NCBI GenBank assembly: GCA_013146195.2
Contig: CM028377.1
Span: 25,621,817 to 25,685,816 of the forward strand
Direction: 5' to 3'
From: Codonopsis lanceolata
Lineage: Eukaryota; Streptophyta; Magnoliopsida; Asterales; Campanulaceae
Length of the DNA stretch: 64,000 nucleotides
In this document: positions 10,778 to 21,795 of the stretch, in pieces
Layout: each line of letters begins with the position of its first letter
Position numbering within the stretch: position 1 is the first letter of the stretch
Notes under the pieces: generated by a model
Told to the model about the DNA's origin: nothing
Database searches by the model: none
The model's input: the letters and a program-made list of their open reading frames with translations, nothing else
Translations under genes and position numbers: made by a program

Positions 10778-13700
10778 ATGGCATCTTCTTCACGATCCAG
10801 GAAGGGGAAAACACCTATGCACCCAGAATCTGGCGAAAGGAGGAAAGAGTTTCCTCCTTTGGTCCGAAATAAACTCAAATACCGGTACTCCACGGACGAC
10901 TGGGGCAACATTCTTCGCGATCGGGACACTCATGTGTCCAATCTTCCACCTACTTCTGTAAGTTTCTTCCTTTTTTAGATTTGCCTGGATATACTTCAGA
11001 TCTGCTAGATTTTAGCACTGTTTGGCACTTTTGGAGCACTCCTGACTTTATTAATAATACTTATGCATGTCATATTTATGTCTAAATGATGGAATTAGGT
11101 AATGATGCATGAAATTTATGTAATTTATTCTTGCGATATATGATTGAACTAGTGGTCACTATTTGACCCTACTATGCATGATTTATACTATAAATGCAAT
11201 TGGAGCTATATGATGCATGTTCTAGGCTAAAACATATTTTTGGATGCACTATGTTCACGAGACAGACTTTTCGAAATACAATTCAAATTTTTCCGAACAT
11301 ATTTTCGGGCACATTTTCGGATAAATACAAGACAAACAGATATATTTCATGCCCTAAAATTTATTCTTTATGCATGTTTATACTACAGGGACATAGCAAA
11401 TGCCATAGGGATATTTATTTTCATGATTGGTGCAATTTTATTTTCTTTTTAGCGCACCCCTAATGCAGCTTATTGGACAACAAATGCAAATGATGGATGC
11501 ATATACTACTTTATTTGATGCAAATGTGATGTAGAAAATTATAGGATGCCTATTAACATGATGCATGAGCACTCTTTTTACTCTATTATGCATACTATAA
11601 TGCAAAAATGCAGTACACAGGTTTAAAATGTATTTCTATAATGCCTATGATGCAAAAAGTAACCATTTAGATGTAAAATAATACATATAATCTTTTTTTT
11701 TAGAATACATATTTAAATGCACAAAAATGCATTTTTATTTATCAAAAGGATGTAAAAGAGTACAACATATACTTTCAAAATACACATTTTTTTGTTTTTT
11801 GTCATTTTTTTTGTTTTTGTATTATTATTATTTTATTTATGAAGGAAACTAAATGTTTATTTACATATATTTACATATGTATTTTTTTTTATTTTTTAAA
11901 AAGAAATGTTTATTTATATTTACAATGATTTTTCCTTCTCTCTCTTCTTTTTTTTTTCAAAAATGGTAAGTGTTTATTTATGATGTTTTTTTTTATTTTT
12001 ATTTTTTTATACCACGGGAAATTAGCATGCTGCAATTTTATAATTCATAAAATACAATGCATGCAACATGTTTATTATTTATTTATACTTATTCATTATT
12101 ATTGTTTATCAAAAACAAAATTACGAGGAAAATAAAGATAGTGGACTTACCTTTTCCCCCTTTTTTTTTATAGTTTCGCAGGTCGGTCAAGAGAGTCCGG
12201 GCTTCATGTACTAATGTTATGGACATTTACCATATGTTGCCCGAGGTGGCACAGGTCCTGGTGGAGGGTTCTGGTTTTAGCGCTTTTCTCCATGTTTTCC
12301 GTCCCTTCACAAGTTACCTGCCGATCTTCGATGCGCTGCGGGACTACTGGTGGGACACCACCCACACCTTTCACTTTAGCTGGGGGGAGGCGACCATGAC
12401 CCCCTATGACTTCGCTGCCATTACTGGCCTTCCTACCAGTATCGGGGAGACTCTGGCCCCGGATTATAGTCTCCGTCGGCGTCCAGAGGAGGTGGAGGAC
12501 CTCTTGGGCTTCGAGCTGGAATTCAAATCGACGGACGAGATCTTTATCGGCAGCGTGCGATGCTGGCTTCTCAGCAACGCTGGGCGGGTGCCGGCAAATG
12601 ACATGGCTGCTGTGACTCGAGTGGCTAGAGCGTTCTTATTTTTCTTTCTTGGCACGTCGCTCTTTGCCAACTCTTCTACCACCCTGCGGGTTTCCGTCCT
12701 GGCTTGCTTGGCTGACTTCGGGCGGATCCCTTCTTATGACTGGGGACAGGCGGGCCTGGCCGAATTATATGCTTCCATGGACAGGGCTTGTCGGAATGAC
12801 TCGCCGACCCTGAATGGATTTGCCCCGGCGTGGGAGGTATATGCCTTTTCCTGCTTTTGCTGCTTTTCTTTCTTTTTTCCTTTTTTTTTTATTTTTTTTG
12901 TAGCATACATTTCTTTCCTTTTTTTTTCTTTACTTATTATTGCTGATAACTTTTTTTTTATTTTTCTTTGCAGGTCTGGGCCTTTTCATTTTTCCATTTC
13001 ACGGCGGGTCCTCTCCTTCAGCGTGTCCACCAGCCGCCGTATCTGTGCCAGTATATTGATGAGAACAGGGTTTAGCCAACCCAGGACGGTGGTTGTAAAA
13101 GGAAGGAACGAGTGCGGGAACGGATTACTAGCTCGAGTCTGAGTGCGGTGCACTTCCTTCCCTTGGGAGGGTGCGGAGGGGCATTATCTTTGTTGCCTTG
13201 GGATTTAGCCGCGGATCGATGGTATCCATTATGGTGGATTCGTTATACATGGGCGAGCGGGTTAATCGCCACGGTCGATCTTTAGTACCTCCCGTGGTGC
13301 CTCCTCGACCTCCTTTCTGGGTGATAGAGCCGATCACCGAGCAGTATCGATACTGTCGAAATACCTCATGCCCAGATTTTTCCAATTATGGCGTATGAGG
13401 ATTTCTTGAGGATATCTTTGCATCCTCCTTTTTGCTCTGCGCGCCAGGCGGCATTCGATGCCTCGGACCGGGGCCTTCTACTTCATTCTCGGCGAGAACA
13501 CGGAGTTCACGAGCGATGATGTCTTCTCTACCTTCCAGTATCAGTGGGGCGGTCATATGGTAGAGGAGGTTCTCCCAGATGTCGAGATCCCTGAGGAGCG
13601 TCGGGTCCGGAGCAGGCCCGTTCGGTAGACACATTTACCTTCATATATTATATCTATTTATATTTTTTATATCATGCACATGTATATATCATTCATTTTT

Positions 13701-14050
13701 TCATCATTTTTTTTTGTGCATGTATTATTTTTTTTGGAGACTAATATATTCTTTTTGTTGTCTCACTTTTTTCTTAGGTGAGCGTGTCTACCTACAAGAA
13801 GGCGCCGGGGCTTCTTCGGTATTAGCAAGCTTTATCGGAAGCTTGATGAGTTTTCTGCGGGGAAGCGAGTGCGGCGGCCAGGCGTCGAGATGATGATGAT
13901 GATGATACGGATGTCGGGTCGAGCCGCGCCGGCGAGGTCGGGTGTCTGGTGGCGGCGGGTCCATGGGTCATGGGTGGTGGCCTTGATAGGAGCCGGTCGT
14001 CCGAGCACATTAGCTTTGGATACTGCGATTATTAGTCTCTCTTTTCTTCT
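10778..14050 (+). pseudogene. Intron-containing plant mobile domain (PMD) ORF, antisense in element A
   Basis: This encodes a plant mobile domain protein (aminotransferase-like family also seen in MAIN/MAIL proteins and in transposons). It runs opposite to gag-pol. Exon 1 is 10778-10957 (MASSSRSRKGKTP start, donor GTAAGT). Exon 2 is 12182-12836 and holds the domain core, with THTFHFSWGEATMTPYDF and AAITGLP. Exon 3 starts at 12974 after TTTGCAG and continues the core with VWAFSFFHFTAGP; the GAG to GTC join keeps frame. It runs to about 13624, and exon 4 starts at 13778 with a polar, D-rich tail. Decay is clear: the exon 1-2 join is out of frame by one base, a TAG lies near 13072, and exon 4 has stops. 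Intron 1 (1.2 kb) is AT-rich and full of ATGCA. Function is unknown. Confidence 0.78.
10958..12181 (+). other. Predicted intron 1 of the PMD ORF
   Basis: Bounded by TCT|GTAAGT and TTTCGCAG|G after a T-rich tract. It is AT-rich, with ATGCA repeated over twenty times, often as ATGCAT. No ORF with protein-like composition. The joined exons are one base out of frame, so either the copy has an indel or one splice site is misplaced. Confidence 0.5.
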
Positions 14051-14557
14051 CTTTTTTTTTTTCAAAAGAAACACATGCAGACATTTATTATATAATGCAA
14101 TATAATTGTATATGATGCAAAATATTACACATGCAGACTCAAATACACACAAAAAATAAAGCTATACCAAATATCTAAAGGTAGTGGCACGCTGTATTTT
14201 TGGAAAAAGGAGTTTATAAGAATACACCTTGATTGGAGTGGGCTTTTCGGATGATACGGGGAAAGAAGCCGCCTTCTCCTGTTTCCTCGGCGTATATGGC
14301 TATTGGAGCCCGTGGCCATAGCCCTCCTTTCTAGCTTCTCCATTTTCTTGCGATCGAGACATAGCGGCGGTTGATGGTCGGGACGGATAAAACCGAGGAT
14401 ACCGGCGGTTTTCGAGTTGGAGGGCACGCGGCCAAATGGGAAGCTTGGCGCGGCACCAGGAGAGGCTTATGGTGGCGCCATGAGTCTCTTATGTGCAATT
14501 ACTGTTCAACATTATTCACGTACTGTGCTCAGAAATGTCCGTTTCTTGAATTTTCGG

Positions 14558-14565
14558 TATAAAAA
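14558..14565 (+). promoter_or_regulatory. Candidate TATA box for the second antisense ORF
   Basis: TATAAAAA lies 129 bases before the ATG at 14687. A CT-rich leader (CTCTTTCTCCTCACAAC) lies between them, as is common in plant promoters. It points away from gag-pol. Confidence 0.45.
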
Positions 14566-14686
14566 CGGACGGAGACTAGCCTGCCTCTTCACAAGCTCAT
14601 CTGCTCTTTCTCCTCACAACTCTTAAGCTCTTTTCTGCTCAGTTGTCGCCTCTTTTGCCTTATAATCCCTTGCATCTCTTTTACAA

Positions 14687-15974
14687 ATGGCTGCACGCAT
14701 TCTTACGACATTAGAAATAGAACTTTATGAGAATGCCTTGGATTTTTGGATTCTCTCCTGCGATCGAGAGGCGGGATTGGTTTGATCATATCTTTGGATT
14801 CGGTGCCTATTGTCACGGAGGAATGTCGTCATAAAGCGGGACATCTTTGAGGGAGCCTCCAGGTTTTGGTCTCCTCAAGACCATCTTTTTAATTTTGGCA
14901 TGAATGAAATGTGCCCCACATTTGAAGAATTATGTGCAATGATAGGGGTGGCACCTTCTCACCTGATCACAGTGCCCTCTTACAGGAGGCATCCATACAT
15001 GGCCATTCGGGAGCTATTCCGCACTACCCGCGATGCTATTCCAGGTTTCTTTGATGGAGTAACTTTTGATTTTGTCCTCCCAGGGCCTTCAGAATTTAGG
15101 GAGGATGATGTAGATTACTGCGGCGTAGGCGGCGCTCTTCCTTTGCAGTAGGGAGATATTTGTTGGTGGGTCAACCGGATTTATTGATGTGCGGGTCGTT
15201 GACCTTGCATTGAGCTCGAGATCGCCGGTTGAATATTGTTCGGTGATTACGGCGGAGACCGGGCTGAATGCTTTTTGGCGGTGAAGAATTATTCCTACCG
15301 TAGCCCCATTTTGCTCCATATGTGGTTGGAGGAGCATTTTCTTTGGGTGATGGCCCCCGTGCCGCATGGAGCACCGTATGACCCGGCGCTTTATGGCGTT
15401 CGTGGTCACCTTCCTCAGACCAATTACTCAGAATTTGATTGGGGTGATCATTTTTATGAGGGCTCCATGGACATAATCGGGTGATTCATCATTGGCGGAT
15501 CCGGCGTTTTCTTACGCATTCGTGAGTATAGTCAAGTGGTCATCTTTGGGTATTGAGCGGACCTCCTTTTATAGGCTGGCCGGATCTTGCGCCAATTTGG
15601 AGAGAAGCGGTGATCCGGACTCAACTCGTCCTATATATTTAGAGGTGGAGAATCTTGACGAGGACTTGGGTGCCACTATTCGGGGATGTGGCGGGATTAC
15701 GAGAGGCTGGAGGTAGCCTATCCATTTCTTGATTACATTCTTCTTTCCCATGGGTATTGGCATGGATAATGGTGGCGAACTTCTTTGGGCCGTCATGTTA
15801 CTAACGGGATAGATGCTCGCGATGGAGATAGGCGAGGATATTGACAGTTCGGGGTTAGTCGTCCCTCAGGCTTTGGAGGCGGAGTTCAGGCGGGTACATG
15901 GTCTCGGCGCCGAACAGCCCCTGGACCGAATACTGCGGGTCCCGGCAATGCACCCGCAGATTAAGCAATGCTAG
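14687..15974 (+). pseudogene. Second antisense ORF of element A, DUF7745-like
   Basis: The ATG at 14687 (MAARILTTLEIELYENALDF) opens a coding stretch in several frames. 14810-15151 carries RFWSPQDHLFNFGMNEMCPT and FEELCAMIGVAP, which resembles the DUF7745 family common in plant gypsy-associated proteins and is also reminiscent of the PMD. 15236-15484 has ILLHMWLEEHFLWV. The last readable block, 15811-15974, ends ILRVPAMHPQIKQC before TAG. Stops and frameshifts separate the blocks (first stop TGA near 14783). It is on the same strand as the PMD ORF and opposite to gag-pol, whose stop is 650 bases further on. The family name is from memory of its motif pattern; no function is known. Confidence 0.6.
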
Positions 15975-16625
15975 CGAGCGGACCCATGGGAACCAGTAGC
16001 TGCTCCTCCTCCCAGGCTGGATGGGGCACGGCTTTTGGAGCTGGCGGCAATGAGCCTCCTCGGCTGAGCATCGCGAGCAAGATAATCCGTGGGACCGAGG
16101 AGGCTGTCCCTCCTCCTCCACTTTGGATGGACTTTGGAGAATGATGGAGGCCGGAGAGCATTGATGGCGGGGCTTAAGCTGCAAAAGAGGGGATAGTTTC
16201 TGGGAAAACAAGGGGGATACAGGCAATAGATAGATATGTACATGCAATCAATGTATAATTTAAATGTCTTAATAAATATTCCTAAGTTGCACCGTAGGAC
16301 CCTGTAAAATATTATATTTTAGTGTCTTAATTATGAGCTTTTGTCGTGGTTTTCTTTTTCCTGTCGGTCGAGCTTCGTATCTTTGAAGGCCGGAGGTAAT
16401 ATGCCGAGGACTTAAAAAGTGTCTTCCCTCTCCTTTTTTTTTCTGATATATTATTTTTATGCTCTAATTTTTGCCTAGGCCGCCCTTTCGGGTTTTCAAC
16501 CTAGCGAGCCCTTATTTCTTCTTTTATTTATTATTTTTTATATGCTCTAACTTTTGCCTAGGCCGCCCTTTCGGGTTTTCAGCCTAGCGGGCTGGAGAGG
16601 GAAGCAACTGCTGGATAGATTAGCT
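15975..16625. other. Non-coding gap between the antisense ORFs and the pol end
   Basis: No supported gene. A direct duplication of about 54 bp lies at 16457-16511 and 16539-16593, each with GCCTAGGCCGCCCTTTCGGG and an ACCTAGCG end. It separates convergently arranged pol (minus) and antisense ORF (plus), so both transcripts could end here. Confidence 0.6.
16457..16593. repeat. Direct duplication between convergent pol and antisense ORF
   Basis: Two copies, period about 82 bases, sharing GCTCTAA.TTTTGCCTAGG and CGCCCTTTCGGGTTTTCA. The motif CCCTTTCGGG can form a short stem. Confidence 0.8.
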
Positions 16626-17690
16626 CAGGCATAGTACCTTTTGAGTTTGTCGAGGTTGAAGGGCTGGACAAGATCTTCTCCTTCCTGGTTTGTGAGAAGC
16701 ACGACACCTCCTGACCGGATCTCCTTAACAATGTATGGTCCCATCCAGGGAGACTTCCATTTTCCCCTAGTATCAACATAACTAGGGGGTTTTTCTCGAA
16801 GCACGAGGTCTCCGACTTGGATGTCGCGGCCTTTGACTTTTTTATTGAAAGCTCGGGCGATGCGCCTTTGATATGCCCGGGTATGCTCTAGGGCTAGTAG
16901 GCGTCGTTCGTCGATTAGGGCCAATTCTTCATATCGCCCTTTGACCCAGTCAATTTCTGCTATGTCAGATTCCATCATCACTCTTAGTGATGGAATTTCA
17001 ACTTCTATCGGCAGTACCGCCTCCATGCCATATGCTAGAGAATAGGGGTAGCCCGGTGGGTGTGCGGCGAGGTGCGATAGCCCCAGAGGGCTAGCGGCAA
17101 TTTTTCGGCGATCTCTTCTGTGTCGGCCATTTTTCGATGATATTTTCAAGTGTTTTGTTGGCTGCTTCAACGGCACCATTGGCTTGCGGCCGGTAGGGGG
17201 AGGATTTATGTCTTTGGATCTTGAACTCGTCGAGTAGACGGTTCACGTCCCCTTCAAAATGTGAGCCGTTGTCGGAGATTATCTCGAAAGGTACCCGTAG
17301 CGGTATATAATATTGGCCGGATGAATTCGGACACCTTTCGGAGCATTTAGAACTTTGTAGGAAGAGGCTTCCACCCACTTTGTAAAAATGTCGGCGGCTA
17401 CGGGGACGTATTCGTGGCCATTGGATCCCCGGGTGAATTTGGCCTATGGCGTCGATTCCCCATGTTGAGAAGGGCCGGGCGTGGAGTTATATAAGACATG
17501 TGGGGGCACATCTTTGCGGATTGGCAAAGCGTTGGCATTTGTCGCAATGTCGCACCCAGAATCGGTTTCGGCGTACTCAATAGTACCCTGTCGGATAATT
17601 TTCTTGGATAGCATATGGCCATTCATGTGGGGCCGCAGGTACCACCATGCAGTTGATCCATGATTTGCTCAGCCTTTGGCCTGATCGACA
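16626..17690 (-). pseudogene. Element A integrase (broken)
   Basis: The last pol domain inserts element cDNA into the genome. The N-terminal zinc-binding region starts near 17660 with GPHMNGHMLSKKI. The core follows, with FEIISDNGSHFEG (second catalytic aspartate) and GAVEAANKTLENIIEKW (glutamate). The C-terminal part (16625-17060) has PPSYVDTRGKWKSPWMGPYI and ends KRYYA before the stop. The segment with the first catalytic aspartate is scrambled by small indels around 17380-17500. Length and domain order are normal for gypsy, but several frameshifts make it inactive. Confidence 0.85.
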
Positions 17691-18895
17691 CATAATAAGT
17701 TGAGGCCTTGATAGTGCCTCTTATCTTGCCACCGAGTACAAATTGTGAGGCCCACCTTCGCGAGGGAGACTCTTCCTCTTTTATCTAGGCGGGAGGATAG
17801 ATACCTTTGAAGCGATTTAGGATATCGGCGTACCGGGGCTCGTGATGCGCCGGGGGCTGCATTAATTTTGAAGCGGTATCTGGGAGTGACCTTTTCCCGA
17901 CTACGAATGGTGAACATTAGTTTTGCGGGAATTTGGACTAGCGATGCGAGTGGCTAAGGCATCGGCGAATTGATTCTATCTCGTGGCGGATAATGGAGCG
18001 AGATAGAGTCAAATCGGGCGGCAAGTCTTTGTTAGTTTGGCATGATAGAGGCTGCGGTAGGATCTTGGGTTTTCCATCTCCCTTCGACTTGATTTATGAT
18101 CAGGGCAGAGTCTCCATAGACTTCGAGATCTTTGGCTCCCCTTTTGAGAGCTTCTTCTAGGCCAGCAATACAGGCTTCATATTCCGCCGTATTATTTGAA
18201 CATTCGAACTCCAACCTTATAGCCAGCGGAGTATGAGAATCAGTCGGATCGATGAGCAAGATTCCTATGCCAAAGCCTCTTTTGTTTGCGGCTCAGTCAA
18301 AGAACATCTGCCGGTGGTGTCATGGTCGGTGATTTCGGGACACCTTCGTGCAGGAAGCCGAGGCTCGGTTGCATCTTCGGCCTTGAGGGTAGATCGGCTA
18401 AGTGGTGCAATCACGCTCCCTTTGATAGATTTGAGTGTGACATAAGTTATGTCAAACTCGTTGAGAAGAAAGGACCACTTGGCCAGTCGGACTAGTGATG
18501 GCTTGCCAAAGATGTACTTGATAGGGTCCATTCTGGATATGAGTTTGATGGACCGTCCTTGGAGATAGGTCTTGAGCCTTTGAGTGGCCCAGACTAGGCG
18601 GTGCAGCTTTTCTCTATTGAATAGTTTAGCTCGCTTCCTTGCAGCTTCCTACTTATGAAGTATATAGCATTTTCAATGTAGGAATTTTCTTTCTCTTGGG
18701 CGAGCATAGCCCCTGGCGTGCGTGACGGTTAAATATATGAGGAGAGGTTTATGTGTATGGGGTGGAGCTAGCACAGGGGGATTGGTAAGGTAGGCTTTTA
18801 TTTTTTCGAAGGCTAGCTGGCACTTCTCGTCCCAGACTTGGTCAGTATTCTTTTTTAGGAGTTTGAAGAGGGGCTCACATGTGGTTGTCATTTGG
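17691..18895 (-). pseudogene. Element A RNase H and second RNase H
   Basis: The conventional RNase H starts at 18673-18891 (CQLAFEKIKAYLTNPPVLAP) and continues at 18265-18531 (YIFGKPSLVRLAKWSFLLNE). A second RNase H-like segment at 18032-18259 has NTAEYEACIAGLEEALKRGA and EVYGDSALIINQ. Two RNase H units in series mark the Tat lineage. About three frameshifts and a region of tiny deletions against copy G1 show it is dead. Confidence 0.83.
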
Positions 18896-19806
18896 GATGA
18901 AGCGGCGATATATGTCGGCCTAGGAAGCCTTTGACTTCGGTTGGAGTTTTTGGCGTGGCATCTCTAGGATGGCTTTGATCTTTCTTTGGCTCGATCTCGA
19001 TGCCTGCTCGGTCACTAAGAATCCCAGGACCTTGCCTTTGGTAACCCCAAATGTGCATTTGGTGGGGTTAAGCTTCATTTGGTGCTTCCTTAACCTTTCG
19101 AAGAATTTTCGAAGGTCTTTGATATGGGCACCGTTGGCGTCATTTGGAATGCGATCATGTCATCAACATAGACCTCCATTTCTTTGTGGATCATGTCGTG
19201 GAAGAGGGTGGTGGCAGCCCTCTAATAAGTAGCCCGGCATTTTTTAGCCCAAATGGCATGACAGTATAGCAATAAGTCCCCCAGGGAGTAGTAAATGAGG
19301 TCTTCTCCTGGTCCTCTGCTGCCATTTTGATTTGATTATAGCCCAGCATGCCGTCGACGAAGGATCGGACTTTGTGAGCAGCGACGGCGTCTACCACAAT
19401 ATCAATATTGGGTAGAGGGAAGTCATCTTTGGGCGACGCTTTGTTGAGGTCGCGGAAATCTACAGGACTTTCCGTTGGGCTTAGGAGCGGTCACTATATT
19501 GGACGGCCGGATCGGGTATTCAACTACCGAATGAAATTGGTGCTTCATGATTTCTTCTTTAACTTGTAGTGACCATTCGGCTTGATGCGGCGGAGCTTTG
19601 CTTGGCAGGCGAGCATCCGGATATATGGGGATCCGGTGTTCGACTATGGCTGGGTCTAGCCCCGGCATATCTTCGTAGGACCAGGCAAATATGTCCACGA
19701 ACTCTTTGAGGAGATCAATGAGTGCTACCCTTTCAGAGCCTTGCAGGTAGCTGCCGATTTTGATTTCTTTGATTTCATTGTCCAGCCCCAGATTGATAGT
19801 GGACAA
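18896..19806 (-). pseudogene. Element A reverse transcriptase (broken)
   Basis: N-terminal fingers at 19423-19806 (LKEFVDIFAWSYEDMPGLDP), palm at 19191-19397 (MLGYNQIKMAAEDQEKTSF, PWGTYCYTVMPFGLKNA). The EVYVDDM active-site box is intact near 19156-19181, but the surrounding frame is shifted. Spacing to the RNase H matches G1. Compared with G1 it has many 1-5 base deletions. Confidence 0.85.
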
Positions 19807-20670
19807 GTCTTCGATTCTTCGATGAATGGCTGTTCACGGTGCTCGACTTTACAAGCTCAAGCAAATAATTTTTATCTTTTGGGTCCATTTCATTAAATGA
19901 CTCATTATCATAATTATTATTATTTAATGCGTCTTTTAATGTAGGTGCAACTAAGGAATAAGCAAAGACATTCAGATTATCATTAAAAGCAAACTGTACA
20001 GGGTTTATTACATTATTGAGGACATGGGGTTTGAGATCCTCAACTTTAGGTAGCGGATCGGTAGATGACCAATCCGTAAAGCTAGGGGAAGGAATAGGGA
20101 TAGTATATCCAAAGCGGTCCACTAGATCTGCGGGCGTCAGGAGCGGGCCGGTCGTGGTATACCAGTTCTGCAGAGGCTTATCAGCAATAAGCTCAAACTT
20201 CGGGGAGCTCTTTATAATAAGTGCCTCCATCTATCATACCCGAAGCTGTCTCTAGACCATCATCATCTAATAAGGCGAGCATAATCATCTTGGTCTATAG
20301 ACCAAGTATTTTCAATAGTGGATCTTATATGCGGTGCTACGGGGCTCGAGGTAACTTTGTTCCATTCTATCCGAGAGAAGACTGACATCTTCAAAGATTT
20401 CCCAACCAGGGCATCTTTTCCCATTCTGGTCTAACCAGGGCTCAGGAAACATGAGATAGGCTTCAGTTTCCCCTTTCCTTACAAAGTAACCATTTAAGGT
20501 TTTTCTATATGGTTGGAGAGGGGATATTCATAAGGACGCTTTTCTCTTTCTGCCTTTCTTTTCTCACGTTTACGTTTCATGACTATTTGGGAGTAGGCGT
20601 GTATCCTAGACCAAAAGGAGGGATACATTCCTTAAGTTCATCCTGGACTAAATTAACAAGTCCTTGCGAT
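19807..20670 (-). pseudogene. Element A linker between G-patch and RT
   Basis: Recognisable polyprotein linker with WYTTTGPLLTPADLVDRFGY and DPKDKNYLLELVKSS, matching 29238-29700 of element B. In B the solo LTR splits this linker. No catalytic motif is visible. The frame is broken between 20230 and 20670. Confidence 0.75.
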
Positions 20671-21795
20671 TTAGAGACCCAGACCAGGCATATAATTCAT
20701 TTTCCGAAACATGTTTAAAGGGATCATGTTTCCTAGGGAGGTGACTTTCTTTCCAATGATGTCAGTTTCTCGGCCATATTCAATGGCGTTGACCACAGCT
20801 TGGGGGATAACCTCAAAGCCACTGAGGAAAATACCAGTGTCCTCATGCTCTATCTCGAGGATTGGGATATCCTCGTTTTCCTTATTCTCCACGATCTTAT
20901 CAGCCAAAATAATTACTATGTGGTCATCGTGGATGAATTTGACACGTTGGTGTAATGAAGAGGCTACCCCCTTTACCCCATGAATCCAAGGGCGTCCCAA
21001 CAACAGGCTAAAGGTGGCTGGTATATCCAGGACTTGGAATTCAACCGGCATGTTTAACGGCCCAATAGTCAGCATTAAAGTGACCACCCCTAAGACACAT
21101 CGACTGGTGTTGTCGTATGCCTTAATTGTCTGCGAGGAAGGAGTGAGTTCTGATATTTTGTTCCCAGTTTGGCTAACGTGCTGGCGGGACATACATTCAG
21201 TGAAGACCCATTATCTATCAAAACTCGGGGAACCCGTTTCTCCAAAATTCCCACAGTGATATGAAGAGCATCAATGTGGTTGGTTCCTTCCTTTGGCAGA
21301 TCTAGATCAGTGAACATTATCACGTTCCCAAAGTGGATGTTCCCGATCATTTGAGTAAGCTCATTTGGGGAGGTTTCAATTGGAATGTTGCTGGCTTAAA
21401 GACTTAGCCAGTGTATCACGGTGGGTCTTAGAAGCACAAAGTAAGCCCCAGATGGAAATGTTGGCCTGAGTTTTCTTCATCTGAGCTAATAAAGTATCTT
21501 CCACCGTTTTAGCCCCAGTATCTGACACTTGATCTTTGCCAGAGTGGTCACCTCTTTCCGGGTTTGGCTGGTAGGCTCGGCCGGATCGGGTAAGGTGGCT
21601 AACATCTCCACCAACCCAAGTGGCTTTTTCAATATTACAGGTATTTTGGCTACCCAGGATAGTGTCCCAAGAGAGCATATTACAGCTAGGCTCTTTTATG
21701 GATGAGGATGGAGGACGAGGAACAAGGATATATGGTAATGGATGTTTATTTATTTCGAACTCGGGCACACAGAAGTTTTCATCAACCTCAATCAT
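20671..21795 (-). pseudogene. Element A protease and G-patch region
   Basis: An aspartic protease-like segment (21090-21350) contains VLIDNGSSLNVCP, where DNGSS replaces the usual D-T/S-G active-site triad. The second half (20671-21192) has FSLLLGRPWIHGV and ends NYMPGLGL, the start of a G-patch-like motif, a glycine-rich RNA-binding module. The join with gag is at 21376-21795 (NISIWGLLCASKTHRDTLAK). A frameshift separates the two protease halves near 21190, so the enzyme is not made as one chain. Confidence 0.8.
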
